From positions 1 through 64,000 of the forward strand of contig SVQW01000009.1 of NCBI GenBank assembly GCA_015065085.1: DNA of 64,000 nucleotides. The letters are read 5' to 3'. Below, one piece after another: positions 1 through 8,605 of the stretch. This stretch comes from Oscillospiraceae bacterium (lineage in GTDB: Bacteria; Bacillota; Clostridia; Oscillospirales; SIG627). The position numbers and the translations under genes were made by a program. Below the pieces are notes generated by a model. It ran no database searches, was not told the origin of the DNA, and worked only from the letters and a program-made list of their open reading frames with translations. Position 1 is the first letter of the stretch. The number at the start of each line of letters is the position of its first letter.

Positions 1-100
1 GTCAGTAAGGTCACTTGTAGACTACAAGTTTGATAGGTCGCAGATGTAAGAGCAGTAATGCTTTCAGTTGAGCGATACTAATAGACCGATGGCTTGAACT
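1..100 (+). rRNA. 23S ribosomal RNA, 3' end (partial)
   Basis: The window opens inside the last ~100 nt of a 23S rRNA. The segment leading to the 3' end (sarcin-ricin-distal helix, GATACTAATAGACCGATGGC at 74-93) is the conserved terminus of bacterial 23S. The exact 3' end is uncertain by several bases. It is followed within ~65 nt by tRNA-Lys, so the rRNA operon continues into the spacer. Confidence 0.93.
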
Positions 101-164
101 ACAATCTCTTCTGAGAGTTTCAACTCATTCTTCTTTATTCGGTTTTCTGAGTACATCAGAACAT

Positions 165-240
165 GCACCTTTAGCTCAGTTGGTAGAGCAACTGACTCTT
201 AATCAGTGGGTCCCGGGTTCGAATCCCTGAAGGTGCACCA
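165..240 (+). tRNA. tRNA-Lys (anticodon CTT)
   Basis: A 76-nt cloverleaf. The acceptor strand GCACCTT pairs with AAGGTGC, the CCA end is encoded, the D-arm is AGCTCAG..., the anticodon loop CTCTTAA sits between ACTGA and TCAGT, and the T-loop is GTTCGAATC. The anticodon CTT gives Lys. It lies between the 23S and 5S genes. Confidence 0.96.
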
Positions 241-268
241 TGGTTATGGGCAGTAGCTCATAACAATA

Positions 269-384
<116 letters not shown>

Positions 385-386
385 AC

Positions 387-462
387 TCCTCCTTAGCTCA
401 GTCGGTAGAGCACATGACTGTTAATCATGGGGTCGTTGGTTCAAGCCCAACAGGGGGAGCCA
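387..462 (+). tRNA. tRNA-Asn (anticodon GTT)
   Basis: A 76-nt cloverleaf. Acceptor TCCTCCT pairs with AGGGGGA (one G-T), the anticodon loop is CTGTTAA between ATGA and TCAT, the T-loop is GTTCAAGCC, and CCA is encoded. It begins 2 nt after the 5S gene, so it is cut from the same transcript. Confidence 0.96.
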
Positions 463-507
463 AAAAAAGCGAACAATTTAGATGCGATCTAAATTGTTCG
501 CTTTTTT
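462..507 (+). terminator. Rho-independent terminator of the rRNA operon
   Basis: A perfect 15-bp stem (469-483 with 487-501), a 3-nt loop GCG and a run of six T. It starts directly after the CCA of tRNA-Asn. An A-run precedes the stem, so it may also work from the other side. Confidence 0.93.
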
Positions 508-598
508 CATAAGTTTTAAAACAAAAGGGAAGATGCCAAGCGGTTTTGAACTAGACTTGAATTAGTGAATATAATAACACCCCTGCTACAGCAGTTAA

Positions 599-1555
599 CT
601 ATTTTTTTGAGTAAATGTCTTTGGCGTTATTTATAAAATTCTTAACAAGAGGATTGTTTTTTGATGAGGGGTTATATGCAAGATAAATTTTTCGATGGGA
701 CTCTTTGCCTTTTGGAACAAAGAACAATATATTATCGTCTTCATGAAGTTTTTGTTGTACAGCCAAATTTGTAGTAACAACAGCACCGATACCTGCATGC
801 ATCAGGTTATAATGCATTTCGCTATGTTTTGCATTTACGATTTTGTAATGTGAGGTTTTATAATTACCAAGCAATCTTACCATTCGTTGTCTTATATCTG
901 AATTGCGTGAGAAATCCAGAAACTCAATATCATTAAATATGGACATATCATCAATTTCGCGGTCAGTAGAATATGTGTTTGCAACAATTTCTTCTCTTGA
1001 CAATGAAAGGTGTTGCAATTTCTCTGCACCTTGCATTTTTTTATGCATCGCAATGACCAATCGCTCTTCTAAAAGAGGCTCTGTAACACATCCGCCGTGT
1101 TGATTAGAATAGGTTATCAAAATATCAATTTCGTTTTTATCTATTTTTTCCCAAAGAACTTGTGAACTTCCTATATTTCCTATATCGAGTGTTACAGTTA
1201 TTTGGGGATTTTTTTTATAGAATTCACTGCAGATTTCAGACATGATTAAATATGATGCATAGCTTGAACCACCGACTATTATTGAGCCGTGGTCCGTATC
1301 GGAAAGCGCTCGGATTCTTTTACGCATATTATTTTCACTTTCTGCTATTTCTTCAATACTATCAATATAAATTCTGCCTTCTGCTGTCAAGGAAAGAGGT
1401 ATAGAAGAACGATCAAAAATATTGAAGCCTAACTCTTTTTCCAACCTTGAAATTGCAGCACTAAGCGAAGGCTGTGATATATAAAGAGCTTCGGCAGCCT
1501 TGGTAAAACTTTCTTTTTTATATACCTCATATGCATATTTAGCAACTGTTTCCAT
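599..1555 (-). CDS. LysR-family transcriptional regulator
   Basis: 318 residues, the usual LysR length. The N-terminal winged HTH covers about residues 1-60 (FTKAAEALYISQPSLSAAIS, then LEKELGFNIFDR). It is followed by the type-2 periplasmic-binding-like effector domain from about residue 85 (GSIIVGGSSY). The start chosen is METVAKY: a GAGAGG ribosome site lies just upstream and overlaps the longer in-frame ATG at 1570, which has no such site. It is divergent from the MFS gene at 1665, and the shared 110-bp spacer carries two palindromes. By family habit it probably controls that transporter. The effector is unknown. Confidence 0.9.
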   Translation of the reverse strand: METVAKYAYEVYKKESFTKAAEALYISQPSLSAAISRLEKELGFNIFDRSSIPLSLTAEGRIYIDSIEEIAESENNMRKRIRALSDTDHGSIIVGGSSYASYLIMSEICSEFYKKNPQITVTLDIGNIGSSQVLWEKIDKNEIDILITYSNQHGGCVTEPLLEERLVIAMHKKMQGAEKLQHLSLSREEIVANTYSTDREIDDMSIFNDIEFLDFSRNSDIRQRMVRLLGNYKTSHYKIVNAKHSEMHYNLMHAGIGAVVTTNLAVQQKLHEDDNILFFVPKGKESHRKIYLAYNPSSKNNPLVKNFINNAKDIYSKK

Positions 1556-1582
1556 AATTTGACCTCTCATAACATTTATTCT

Positions 1583-1600
1583 ATAACTTTATTAAGTTAT
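1583..1600. promoter_or_regulatory. Palindrome, candidate LysR box
   Basis: ATAACTT-TATT-AAGTTAT is a perfect 7+7 inverted repeat about 28 bp upstream of the LysR start and 65 bp upstream of the MFS start. AT-rich dyads of this kind are typical LysR-type binding sites. The function is inferred. Confidence 0.55.
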
Positions 1601-1608
1601 ATGTATTT

Positions 1609-1636
1609 GATTATATCCTAAAAGGATGATATAATC
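1609..1636. promoter_or_regulatory. Second palindrome in the LysR/MFS spacer
   Basis: GATTATATC and GATATAATC flank a central CCTAAAAGG-type core, forming an imperfect 28-bp dyad just upstream of the MFS ribosome site (AAAGGAG). It could be an operator, or a leader hairpin if transcribed. Confidence 0.45.
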
Positions 1637-1664
1637 AATAGGCAAATTAGAAAAAAGGAGAAAA

Positions 1665-2900
1665 ATGGCTATGAATAAGAATATAAACAGATTTATAAAA
1701 ATATTTCCCTGGTATTCGGGTTTAACGGCAGACCTTTTGTTTTATATTGCTATAGATACACTGTTTCTAACAATAGTAAAGAACTTTTCTGCGGCACAAA
1801 TAGTTTCTCTTACCTCATTTGCACAGCTTGCCTGTATAGCTCTTCAATTTCTGGTTCTTTTCATAATTAAGAGAATTGGAAATACCGCATCTACAAGAGT
1901 TGGTGCTATTTGTATGCTGATATCAGCTATTATTATTACCGTGGGAAAAAGTTACTACCTTGTATTGGTTGGCAGATTGTTTCATGATGTTTCTGTAATT
2001 TTCAAAACTGCTTCATTTGTAGCCCTTGAAAACAATCTTGATTTAGTTGGCAAACGAAGTGATTTTGTGCGTTTAAGAGCTTCAGCAAACACGATTTATG
2101 CAGTTTTAACTATGCTTATTTCTTTTGTTGCAAGTTATATGTTTAATCTCTATCATTATTTGCCGATGATAGGATGCATCACGGCTTGTGCAATAGGTGT
2201 TATACTTACATTTTTAATGAAAGACTGTTCGGATTATAATAAGATTACATACAAAAAAGAAAACAAAGAGAAGGTTAAAATACATTATAGTAAGTTTATA
2301 ATAATGACAATTGTTGTTTATTCATTCTTTTATCCGATTGTCAATAATGGTCAGACAGATGGTAAATTGTTTATACAGCAACAGATTCTTTTAGATTTTA
2401 ATGTTGATACCACAGCATTGATAATTGGTGCTATTGTTTGTGTTTCCCGTATTATACGTGTATTTTCCAATGTGATTTTTGCAAAATTATATTATAAATA
2501 TCAAGGGAAATTAGGGATTGCGTTACCTGTTATGCTCAGCTGCTCAATAGCATTAATGTTATTCGGCTCGTTAATTCCGCAGATTATAGTTAAAATTATT
2601 GTAATGGGCATAGGATATACAATAATTCTCTTTGCGAGAGACCCTTTCAAATTATATATGCAGGACGTGGTATTTGAAAATACGCCAAAAGAACAGCATC
2701 AGACGTTACTCACTATGTTGGAATTTGGTGTAAAACTAACAACTGCAGGATTTGGATTGGGCTTTTCTGCTATTCTTATCAATTATCCTATGATTGTTGT
2801 TATGGCGCTGATGTTGGTAATATCAACAATTGATATAGTATTGAGTATAAAACTTTACAAAATGGTTTTAATTAAAAAAACAGATGTAAGGTATAGATAG
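1665..2900 (+). CDS. MFS-type membrane transporter
   Basis: 411 residues, highly hydrophobic, with about 12 predicted membrane segments split by a basic cytoplasmic loop near residues 188-205 (DYNKITYKKENKEKVK). The segment order and the central loop fit a major facilitator. The strongest family hint is the GRLFHDVSVIFKTASFVALE stretch, like the motif-A-distal region of drug or sugar efflux MFS proteins. The start is ATG 1665 with AAGGAG 4-5 nt upstream; the ATG at 1671 is a possible alternative. It is divergent from the LysR regulator and the substrate is unknown. The gene and its neighbour look more AT-rich than most of the window. Confidence 0.8.
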   Translation: MAMNKNINRFIKIFPWYSGLTADLLFYIAIDTLFLTIVKNFSAAQIVSLTSFAQLACIALQFLVLFIIKRIGNTASTRVGAICMLISAIIITVGKSYYLVLVGRLFHDVSVIFKTASFVALENNLDLVGKRSDFVRLRASANTIYAVLTMLISFVASYMFNLYHYLPMIGCITACAIGVILTFLMKDCSDYNKITYKKENKEKVKIHYSKFIIMTIVVYSFFYPIVNNGQTDGKLFIQQQILLDFNVDTTALIIGAIVCVSRIIRVFSNVIFAKLYYKYQGKLGIALPVMLSCSIALMLFGSLIPQIIVKIIVMGIGYTIILFARDPFKLYMQDVVFENTPKEQHQTLLTMLEFGVKLTTAGFGLGFSAILINYPMIVVMALMLVISTIDIVLSIKLYKMVLIKKTDVRYR

Positions 2901-2961
2901 AATTCAATGGCATCTAAACCATTCGGCTCTTCCATATTGGTGCAACAATTTTGCACCCTAG

Positions 2962-3000
2962 CACAAAAGTCCTTGATTTTCAAGGGCTTTTTGTGTTTTT
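2962..3000 (+). terminator. Rho-independent terminator
   Basis: A stem of about 15 bp (CACAAAAGTCCTTGA with CAAGGGCTTTTTGTG, one mismatch or wobble), a TTTT loop and trailing T5. It follows the MFS gene. A small GGTGCAA-CAATT-TTGCACC dyad lies just before it at 2939-2957. Confidence 0.75.
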
Positions 3001-3073
3001 AGGGGTAAAAAACAACCCTCTTTCACCATTTCGCCTTTTCTCCGATCTTGGGGATTTGAACACGCGAAATATA

Positions 3074-3102
3074 TTGACTTTATAAAACTTTCGTGATATA
3101 AT
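3074..3102 (+). promoter_or_regulatory. Sigma-A promoter for the 1047-residue protein
   Basis: TTGACT at 3074-3079, a 17-bp spacer, then TATAAT at 3097-3102. It lies 24 bp upstream of the ATG at 3127, whose ribosome site is AAAGGCGG. Confidence 0.8.
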
Positions 3103-3126
3103 ACGACAAAGAAAGGCGGTGTGCTT

Positions 3127-6100
3127 ATGAATTTTGAAACGTATAATCCCGTTATGACGAACATAGATACGTGTATCAGACCGATGCAGAGTGTGAGCTT
3201 TCATTTTGATGGGAGCGAGGGGATGTCTGCTACGCGGTTGTTTTTGACCGGGGAAACAAACATTTCTCCTTTTTGGAAGACAGAGCCCGATTATCAGATG
3301 CTTTACCGTCGCATTGACGATTCCTTGAGGAGTGATATTGCGAGGAAGGATAGATTTTGCCTTGATCTTTCAGGAGGGCGTTGTCAATATCCCAAAATTG
3401 CGTTTAAAAAGCTTGTCGCTCCCTTTAGAACACCTATGTTCGTTCTGAACGATTGTACGGATACTTGGAGAATCGGAATTTCTGCCAAGGCGCGCGATTT
3501 GACAATTTACGGATACTTGCGTGTTTGTGTTGAGGTCAGATTCAAAAAAGACGGAGTTGATAAGCATTCAACGGTTGATTACCCCGACTGCACATTTAAC
3601 CTTGACATTCCCGATGGAAGCTATGATTGGACCTCTTTTCATCGTGAGATCGTGATAGACACGAAAAACGTAGCAAATATTTGCTATTTTATTGAGGGAG
3701 AAGATTATGAGGGAGAGCTATACCTTGAAGCTCCCGAATTCGTTTCGGCCGCGGGACATAATCTTGTAGGGCAGTTTTTGCCTCACACGGAAGACCGACA
3801 GACAGTTAATTGGATGGGACAAAATCTTTCGCATATAGAATGGATAGGACTTCGGGTAGATATAAACGATAAGCTCGTGTTTGACGGAGAGATATTTGAG
3901 CGCTGTCACAGATTTTCGGAAGCGGAGCTGTCTATTCCCGAGGGTGTTGTTCGTGAGGGTGTAAATACGATAAAGTTTACTTGCACCTCGGATTACAGAG
4001 ATGCGGCGGGATACGTTTTGCACGAATGGGGATTTATAGCCGAAAAGCCAACCGTATTCATATCCGCACCCGAATGTATCACGATACACGAACCGTTTTT
4101 TATCTGCATAGAGGGTAAAAAAGGAGATAAGATCGAGTTTGTGTCTGATACAGTGAAAATGATTAGTGATCCCGTTTTAATGCAGGACGGTTTGAATGCA
4201 TTACGCTGTATATGTGATACTGCGTTGAACGATATACATATCGAATTAAACGGAGAAAATATTATAATAAAGCGTTGTGTTGAGAAGGATGACGACGGTG
4301 TTTTGACGGGAACGGGAGACATGGTGTATATTCCCGTTGAGGCGGAGAGTGTTTCCAATTATCTTAAATGGTATCTTTCCAACAATATAGGAAATTTGCT
4401 TACCATCCGTCCAACGTACCGTTGGAACGGCACGCGAACTATAAACTCCGAGGTTTATAGAAATGTCGCATCCCTTTTAGACTCAATGGGTATCCGTTAT
4501 TCGCATATGCTTGATGGCAGAGAGCTCCCGGGCTGTAATGCAAATCCGCTGGTCGAGGAGATCGAAAGCGAGCACTTTCTTGGACGGCAGACTCACGAAT
4601 TTGACGGGCAGTTTGTTTATTGGGGGGATCGCGACGTTACGGGTGATCTTTCCGGACAGATGTTTTACGATCTTTTCTTAAGAATGGATAGAAAATATTC
4701 GGATAGAATGCATCATCGCTATGTTCCCGAGAACGTTTTTTATACTCCTCAAAAGCAGTATATTTTCAGGTCTCCCGAATTGCCGACGGATATGCAGAGC
4801 GCGGCACAGAGATTTGTGAAAAGTCTTAGAGATACGAGAAAAGCGGTTACAAGGCATACGGGCCCGTCTACGCTTTTTAAATATTTCTACCAAGCCGGAT
4901 ACAAGTGGGTGGGAGCGGAGCTTATGTATTCACCTACCGAATTGACAGTGGCGGCACTGAGAGGTGCGAGCAGCGTGTACGGTGGAAAGACGGGAGCGCA
5001 TCTTGCTGTTCAATGGTCAACGTCTCCTCATGATACCGAATATCGCTATCGCAGATACCGATTAGCACTATTTATAAGCTATATACAGGGAATAGACGAG
5101 ATCAATACCGAAGAAGGTCTTTGGCGATTGGAGGAATATTATCATTTCCACCATCGTTTTTCAGATGCGTGTAAGAATCATACGCTTCAACAGCAGGATT
5201 TTTACAGATATATTTGCACTCACACGAGGAGAGGTAGTTTTTATACGCCGATAGCATTTTTAAGCGGACGATATGACGGCTGGAGATGCTTTGGACGCCG
5301 TTCGACTTGGGGATTGAACTCGTTTGGATTTTCGGACGCGGAAAAAGCTTGGGATCTTCTTACTTTCTTTTACCCAAAAAGTGTTCTGGACGGTATATAC
5401 AAGCATAATTGTCCGGTTGAAGAGCTTGGATATTACAGCGGAACTCCGCACGGAAACGTAGATATCATACCGATAGAAGCGGAGAGCTTCTCAAAATACC
5501 GTTTGCTGATCGCCGCAGGATACAATAAAGCTCAAAAAGAGGATATGCAAAAGCTTCGTGATTTCGTTATGCAGGGTGGTACATTACTTATAGGCTGGCC
5601 GCAGCTTTCCGACACGGTTGAGCGCTCTACGATGCAAACAGGCGAATTTTCATACTATGACGGAAAGGAAAGACGGTTTTTCTCCGATACTTATCGATCG
5701 TTTCCCGTTAGCGTGTGTGAGGTTACCGAGTATGACGAAGTAATTCTTTATACGGATTCACACAAGCCGTTGGTGGTTAGGAAAATAATCGGTGAGGGCT
5801 GTGTTTATTTGGTGAACGCAAAGGAATATGCGGGTGTTCAGGCTGTTGATCTTGCATACCGTGACGTTCTTGAAAAATTAACAGCAAAGTGTATAGAGTC
5901 CGAAAGTATATACGCGAAAGGCAGCAGAAACGTACAGTTTACCGTATTTGAGCGCCGTGACGGAAGCAGAGACGTATATTTTATAGCTACCGATTGGCAT
6001 AAGGAGTGCCCCGACGGAACGGGAACTCTTATGTTGGGAGACCATCAGTACGACATTCCCGTTTCGTGGGGACAGCTTGTGAAGATAACCGCATACGGCG

Positions 6101-6270
6101 ACAGCGCGATCTATCCTCAAAATGACGGAGATGAGGTTATCTCCTTTGACGGCTCTATCGCGCGAGTTCAGGGAGCGGGCATTGCTACGTTTGTTGTACT
6201 AAAGGATGGATCCTGTAGAGAAATTACGGTTGATTTTTCAACAGGCTCCGTTCTAGAAATATGCTTGTAA
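3127..6270 (+). CDS. Large glycoside-hydrolase-like protein, uncharacterised
   Basis: 1047 residues with no signal peptide or membrane segment. I do not recognise a named family with confidence. The first ~400 residues look all-beta (jelly-roll or sandwich-like). Residues ~420-800 are rich in aromatic residues (WYLSNNIGN, YFYQAGYKWVGAELMY, LAVQWSTSPHD, IQGIDEINTEEGLWRLEEY), as in a TIM-barrel glycosidase. A following segment (LRDFVMQGGTLLIGWPQL) resembles the glutamine-amidotransferase-like domain of GH42-type enzymes, and a small beta domain ends the protein. The ATG at 3127 is preferred over GTG 3121, which is 1 nt from the ribosome site. Downstream lies a GH28-like gene, so a role in plant or host glycan breakdown is plausible. 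The glutamates in INTEEGLW are candidate catalytic residues, by inference only. Confidence 0.6.
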   Translation: MNFETYNPVMTNIDTCIRPMQSVSFHFDGSEGMSATRLFLTGETNISPFWKTEPDYQMLYRRIDDSLRSDIARKDRFCLDLSGGRCQYPKIAFKKLVAPFRTPMFVLNDCTDTWRIGISAKARDLTIYGYLRVCVEVRFKKDGVDKHSTVDYPDCTFNLDIPDGSYDWTSFHREIVIDTKNVANICYFIEGEDYEGELYLEAPEFVSAAGHNLVGQFLPHTEDRQTVNWMGQNLSHIEWIGLRVDINDKLVFDGEIFERCHRFSEAELSIPEGVVREGVNTIKFTCTSDYRDAAGYVLHEWGFIAEKPTVFISAPECITIHEPFFICIEGKKGDKIEFVSDTVKMISDPVLMQDGLNALRCICDTALNDIHIELNGENIIIKRCVEKDDDGVLTGTGDMVYIPVEAESVSNYLKWYLSNNIGNLLTIRPTYRWNGTRTINSEVYRNVASLLDSMGIRYSHMLDGRELPGCNANPLVEEIESEHFLGRQTHEFDGQFVYWGDRDVTGDLSGQMFYDLFLRMDRKYSDRMHHRYVPENVFYTPQKQYIFRSPELPTDMQSAAQRFVKSLRDTRKAVTRHTGPSTLFKYFYQAGYKWVGAELMYSPTELTVAALRGASSVYGGKTGAHLAVQWSTSPHDTEYRYRRYRLALFISYIQGIDEINTEEGLWRLEEYYHFHHRFSDACKNHTLQQQDFYRYICTHTRRGSFYTPIAFLSGRYDGWRCFGRRSTWGLNSFGFSDAEKAWDLLTFFYPKSVLDGIYKHNCPVEELGYYSGTPHGNVDIIPIEAESFSKYRLLIAAGYNKAQKEDMQKLRDFVMQGGTLLIGWPQLSDTVERSTMQTGEFSYYDGKERRFFSDTYRSFPVSVCEVTEYDEVILYTDSHKPLVVRKIIGEGCVYLVNAKEYAGVQAVDLAYRDVLEKLTAKCIESESIYAKGSRNVQFTVFERRDGSRDVYFIATDWHKECPDGTGTLMLGDHQYDIPVSWGQLVKITAYGDSAIYPQNDGDEVISFDGSIARVQGAGIATFVVLKDGSCREITVDFSTGSVLEICL

Positions 6271-6299
6271 TATGTAGCCTTTGGTTATGCTACCGATAA

Positions 6300-6497
6300 A
6301 ATTGCAGAACATATAGAAAATCATGGTTAAATAATATTAAAAAAGGTTCGAAATTGTTATTGAACAGTAACGATAATATTGTAACCATAGCACAGCAATA
6401 CGGCTTTGGAAGTGCTTCATATTTTTCGAAAATATTTGCAAAAAGTGAAGGCATTTCGCCTTCGGAGTACAGAAAACTGTTAAATGTTAGTGAATAA
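6300..6497 (+). pseudogene. Remnant of an AraC-family regulator (C-terminal HTH)
   Basis: Translating from after the stop at 6297 gives ...KKGSKLLLNSNDNIVTIAQQ, then YGFGSASYFSKIFAKSEG, then ISPSEYRK and a stop at 6495-6497. This is the second HTH and signature of AraC/XylS proteins. No start codon, first HTH or sensor domain precedes it, and a neighbouring frame just upstream (ATDKIAEHIENHG) may be another broken piece. It sits between two carbohydrate-active genes, where an intact AraC regulator is often found. Confidence 0.8.
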
Positions 6498-6680
6498 ATA
6501 AACGACTCTTTGTGCAATCAGAATTTTTGAAAACGATACGCTATAGTGCATTTGTATATATCGCATGTTTAAGCGTGTATTGTGCATCTAAACTATTCGG
6601 ATCTTACAAATCTTATCATTTCGCTTTATTACGTATCTTAAGGTGGAATCTGTTATTTGATGGAAATATATGGAAATATA

Positions 6681-6709
6681 TTGACAACAGTGTTTCGGCA
6701 TGTTATAAT
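6681..6709 (+). promoter_or_regulatory. Consensus sigma-A promoter for the GH28-like gene
   Basis: TTGACA at 6681-6686, a 17-bp spacer, then TATAAT at 6704-6709: a perfect match to consensus. A short tandem TGGAAATATA TGGAAATATA (6661-6680) abuts the -35 box and might be an activator or operator site. No strong ribosome site precedes ATG 6750 beyond AGGAAGATGAATG further upstream. Confidence 0.85.
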
Positions 6710-6749
6710 GAATCGAAAATTTATTATGTAGGAAGATGAATGTGATAAA

Positions 6750-7988
6750 ATGTTGAAATATATTCTTTACGGCGATGGAATCCACGACGATACAGATGCT
6801 ATACAGGAAATGATTGACAGCGGTGTGTGCGAGGTATCCTTACCTGCACCGAATAAGCTTTATCTGATTTCAAGACCTCTTGTGATCCCTTCGAACTTTA
6901 AGTTAAAATTACCGCGATATGCTGAGATAAAGCTTGCAGACGGTTCTGATTGCTTTATGCTTCAAAACAGGACTGTAAATAAGCCGCAAGCAAGACTTAG
7001 GGAGTTTTTAGCATTTACACACAAAGCACTTTGGCGCTTTTATGATTCTTTTTCGCCCGATAAGGAAGATGTGTGTCACGATTTTGAAATCGAAGGAGGT
7101 ATTTGGAATTTTAATAATATGAACCAAACACCAAATCCGATTTATACAAGAAAATTTGACGATAACGGTTATCTTGGACACGTTATGTTTTTTTATAACG
7201 TAAGAAACTTCAGGATTTCCAATTTGACTATCAAGGATCCTGCTAACTATGCTGTTATGGTTGATACGGGATCGTATTTTACAATAGAGAATATTGTTTT
7301 CGATTTTAACTTCGGGAATCCGATAGCCGGAAACATGGATGGCATACATCTTAACGGCAACTGTCATTACGGTATTATTAAAAATCTTCAAGGTGCGTGT
7401 TACGACGATCTTGTTGCTCTCAATGCGCATGAAGGCTCCGGCGGAGATATTACAAATATTGAAATTGACGGTCTGTTTGCCGAGAATTGTCATAGTGCCG
7501 TTCGTTTGCTGACGGTAAACCACAATATAGAGCACATCAGCATCTCAAACGTTTACGGGAGCTACTATCAATATTGTATTGGGTTTACTAAGTATTATCC
7601 CGGTGAAACGACCGGGCGATTTGATGCCATATCTCTTGATAATATACATGCATCAAAGTCGGCGCGTTTGCCGATTCAGGAAGCACATATGGGAAACAAG
7701 AACTATCATTTTCCTTTTATTTGGATTCAAAGCGGAACGGTAATCGGTAAATTGAGTATAGATCATGTTCACCGTCGTGAGCGTGTTAATCCGGTTGATA
7801 CCATACATATTGAAAAAACTGCTGTTGTGGAATGCTTACACATCAGCGATCTAACACTGGAAAATTATACTGACAAATTTTGCGAAAAGCTTGTGAATTA
7901 TGGATGCGTGAAAAGCATTTATACCGTTGGGATGTCTAAAAATGATATCAGCAATTACGGTGTGATAGAGCAGATATACGGTGGATAG
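6750..7988 (+). CDS. GH28-like parallel beta-helix glycosidase
   Basis: 412 residues. The N-terminus GDGIHDDTDAIQ is the usual opening of the pectate-lyase/GH28 superfamily (GDGxxDDTxAI). The inner coils carry the GH28-type acidic sites: N195-M-D197-G-I-H, D219-D220, and N-A-H227 followed by a GSGGDI segment, then a later arginine (RLL). These match the order NTD..DD..H..R of polygalacturonase-type enzymes, though each motif is divergent. No signal peptide is present, so it should act in the cytoplasm on imported oligosaccharides. It is likely inverting by family. The substrate is unknown; pectin-derived or other uronate or galactose chains are possible. Confidence 0.78.
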   Translation: MLKYILYGDGIHDDTDAIQEMIDSGVCEVSLPAPNKLYLISRPLVIPSNFKLKLPRYAEIKLADGSDCFMLQNRTVNKPQARLREFLAFTHKALWRFYDSFSPDKEDVCHDFEIEGGIWNFNNMNQTPNPIYTRKFDDNGYLGHVMFFYNVRNFRISNLTIKDPANYAVMVDTGSYFTIENIVFDFNFGNPIAGNMDGIHLNGNCHYGIIKNLQGACYDDLVALNAHEGSGGDITNIEIDGLFAENCHSAVRLLTVNHNIEHISISNVYGSYYQYCIGFTKYYPGETTGRFDAISLDNIHASKSARLPIQEAHMGNKNYHFPFIWIQSGTVIGKLSIDHVHRRERVNPVDTIHIEKTAVVECLHISDLTLENYTDKFCEKLVNYGCVKSIYTVGMSKNDISNYGVIEQIYGG

Positions 7989-8051
7989 AAAAATTGATAA
8001 TATAAGAGACATCTTGTAATGGTTGCATTTTTTACCAAGAGCTTATAGAAA

Positions 8052-8092
8052 CAGAACAACTCAGATGACAATTAGAGTTGTTCTGTTTTTTT
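8052..8092 (+). terminator. Rho-independent terminator
   Basis: CAGAACAACTC and GAGTTGTTCTG form an 11-bp perfect stem with a 12-nt loop and trailing T7. It lies about 65 bp after the GH28-like gene. Confidence 0.88.
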
Positions 8093-8173
8093 ATATTATT
8101 GACATTTAATGTTAGTTCTGATAATATATAAATACAATGATTTTTAAACCAACAAAAAACACGAATTATGTTG

Positions 8174-8202
8174 TTCACTTTATTCTTACTTTCGGTTATA
8201 AT
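8174..8202 (+). promoter_or_regulatory. Sigma-A promoter for the small membrane protein/TetR pair
   Basis: TTCACT at 8174-8179, a 17-bp spacer, then TATAAT at 8197-8202. Eleven bases further, ACAAACTGAAAGGAG provides the ribosome site for the ATG at 8232. Confidence 0.65.
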
Positions 8203-8231
8203 GTAATTACAAACTGAAAGGAGAATTTATT

Positions 8232-8585
8232 ATGAACACAGACAAAATTTTAGCAGAAGCAATCGCAAAGGACTATGTACCAAAGGATAATTCAAAAATA
8301 GTTGCCCTGAAGAAACTTGATAAGAAAGCAAAACTTCCGGCGACGATTTTTGCTTACACATTTGGTATTATTTCGGCACTTATTGTTGGCACAGGTATGT
8401 GTTTTGCTATGCAGGTGATTGGCAGCGGAGTGGTTTCAATGGTGGCAGGAATTGTTATAGGAATTATAGGATTTGTTCTTTGCGGAATTAATTACCCTAT
8501 TTACAAAAGAATGCTTGAAAGAGACAAAGCTAAATATGCGTATGAAATTGTTGAACTTGCCCGCGAGATCGGCGAAGGAAAATAA
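8232..8585 (+). CDS. Small two-helix membrane protein, paired with TetR
   Basis: 117 residues. A basic, soluble N-terminal stretch (to about residue 33) is followed by two hydrophobic helices (about 36-60 and 66-88) and a short charged tail (YKRMLERDKAKYAYEIVELA). From memory, similar clostridial proteins are often labelled dihydropteridine reductase; nothing in the sequence supports such an enzyme, so I leave the function open. ATG with GAAAGGAG 8 nt upstream. A TetR gene starts 21 nt downstream with its own AGGAGGG, so the two form an operon and may be a regulated membrane-stress or transport unit. Confidence 0.7.
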   Translation: MNTDKILAEAIAKDYVPKDNSKIVALKKLDKKAKLPATIFAYTFGIISALIVGTGMCFAMQVIGSGVVSMVAGIVIGIIGFVLCGINYPIYKRMLERDKAKYAYEIVELAREIGEGK

Positions 8586-8605
8586 AATGAAAAGGAGGGT
8601 TTGCT

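Noticed and set aside
2958..3204. Two overlapping short minus ORFs
   Set aside because: They run through a terminator and the promoter of the large gene; no ribosome site.
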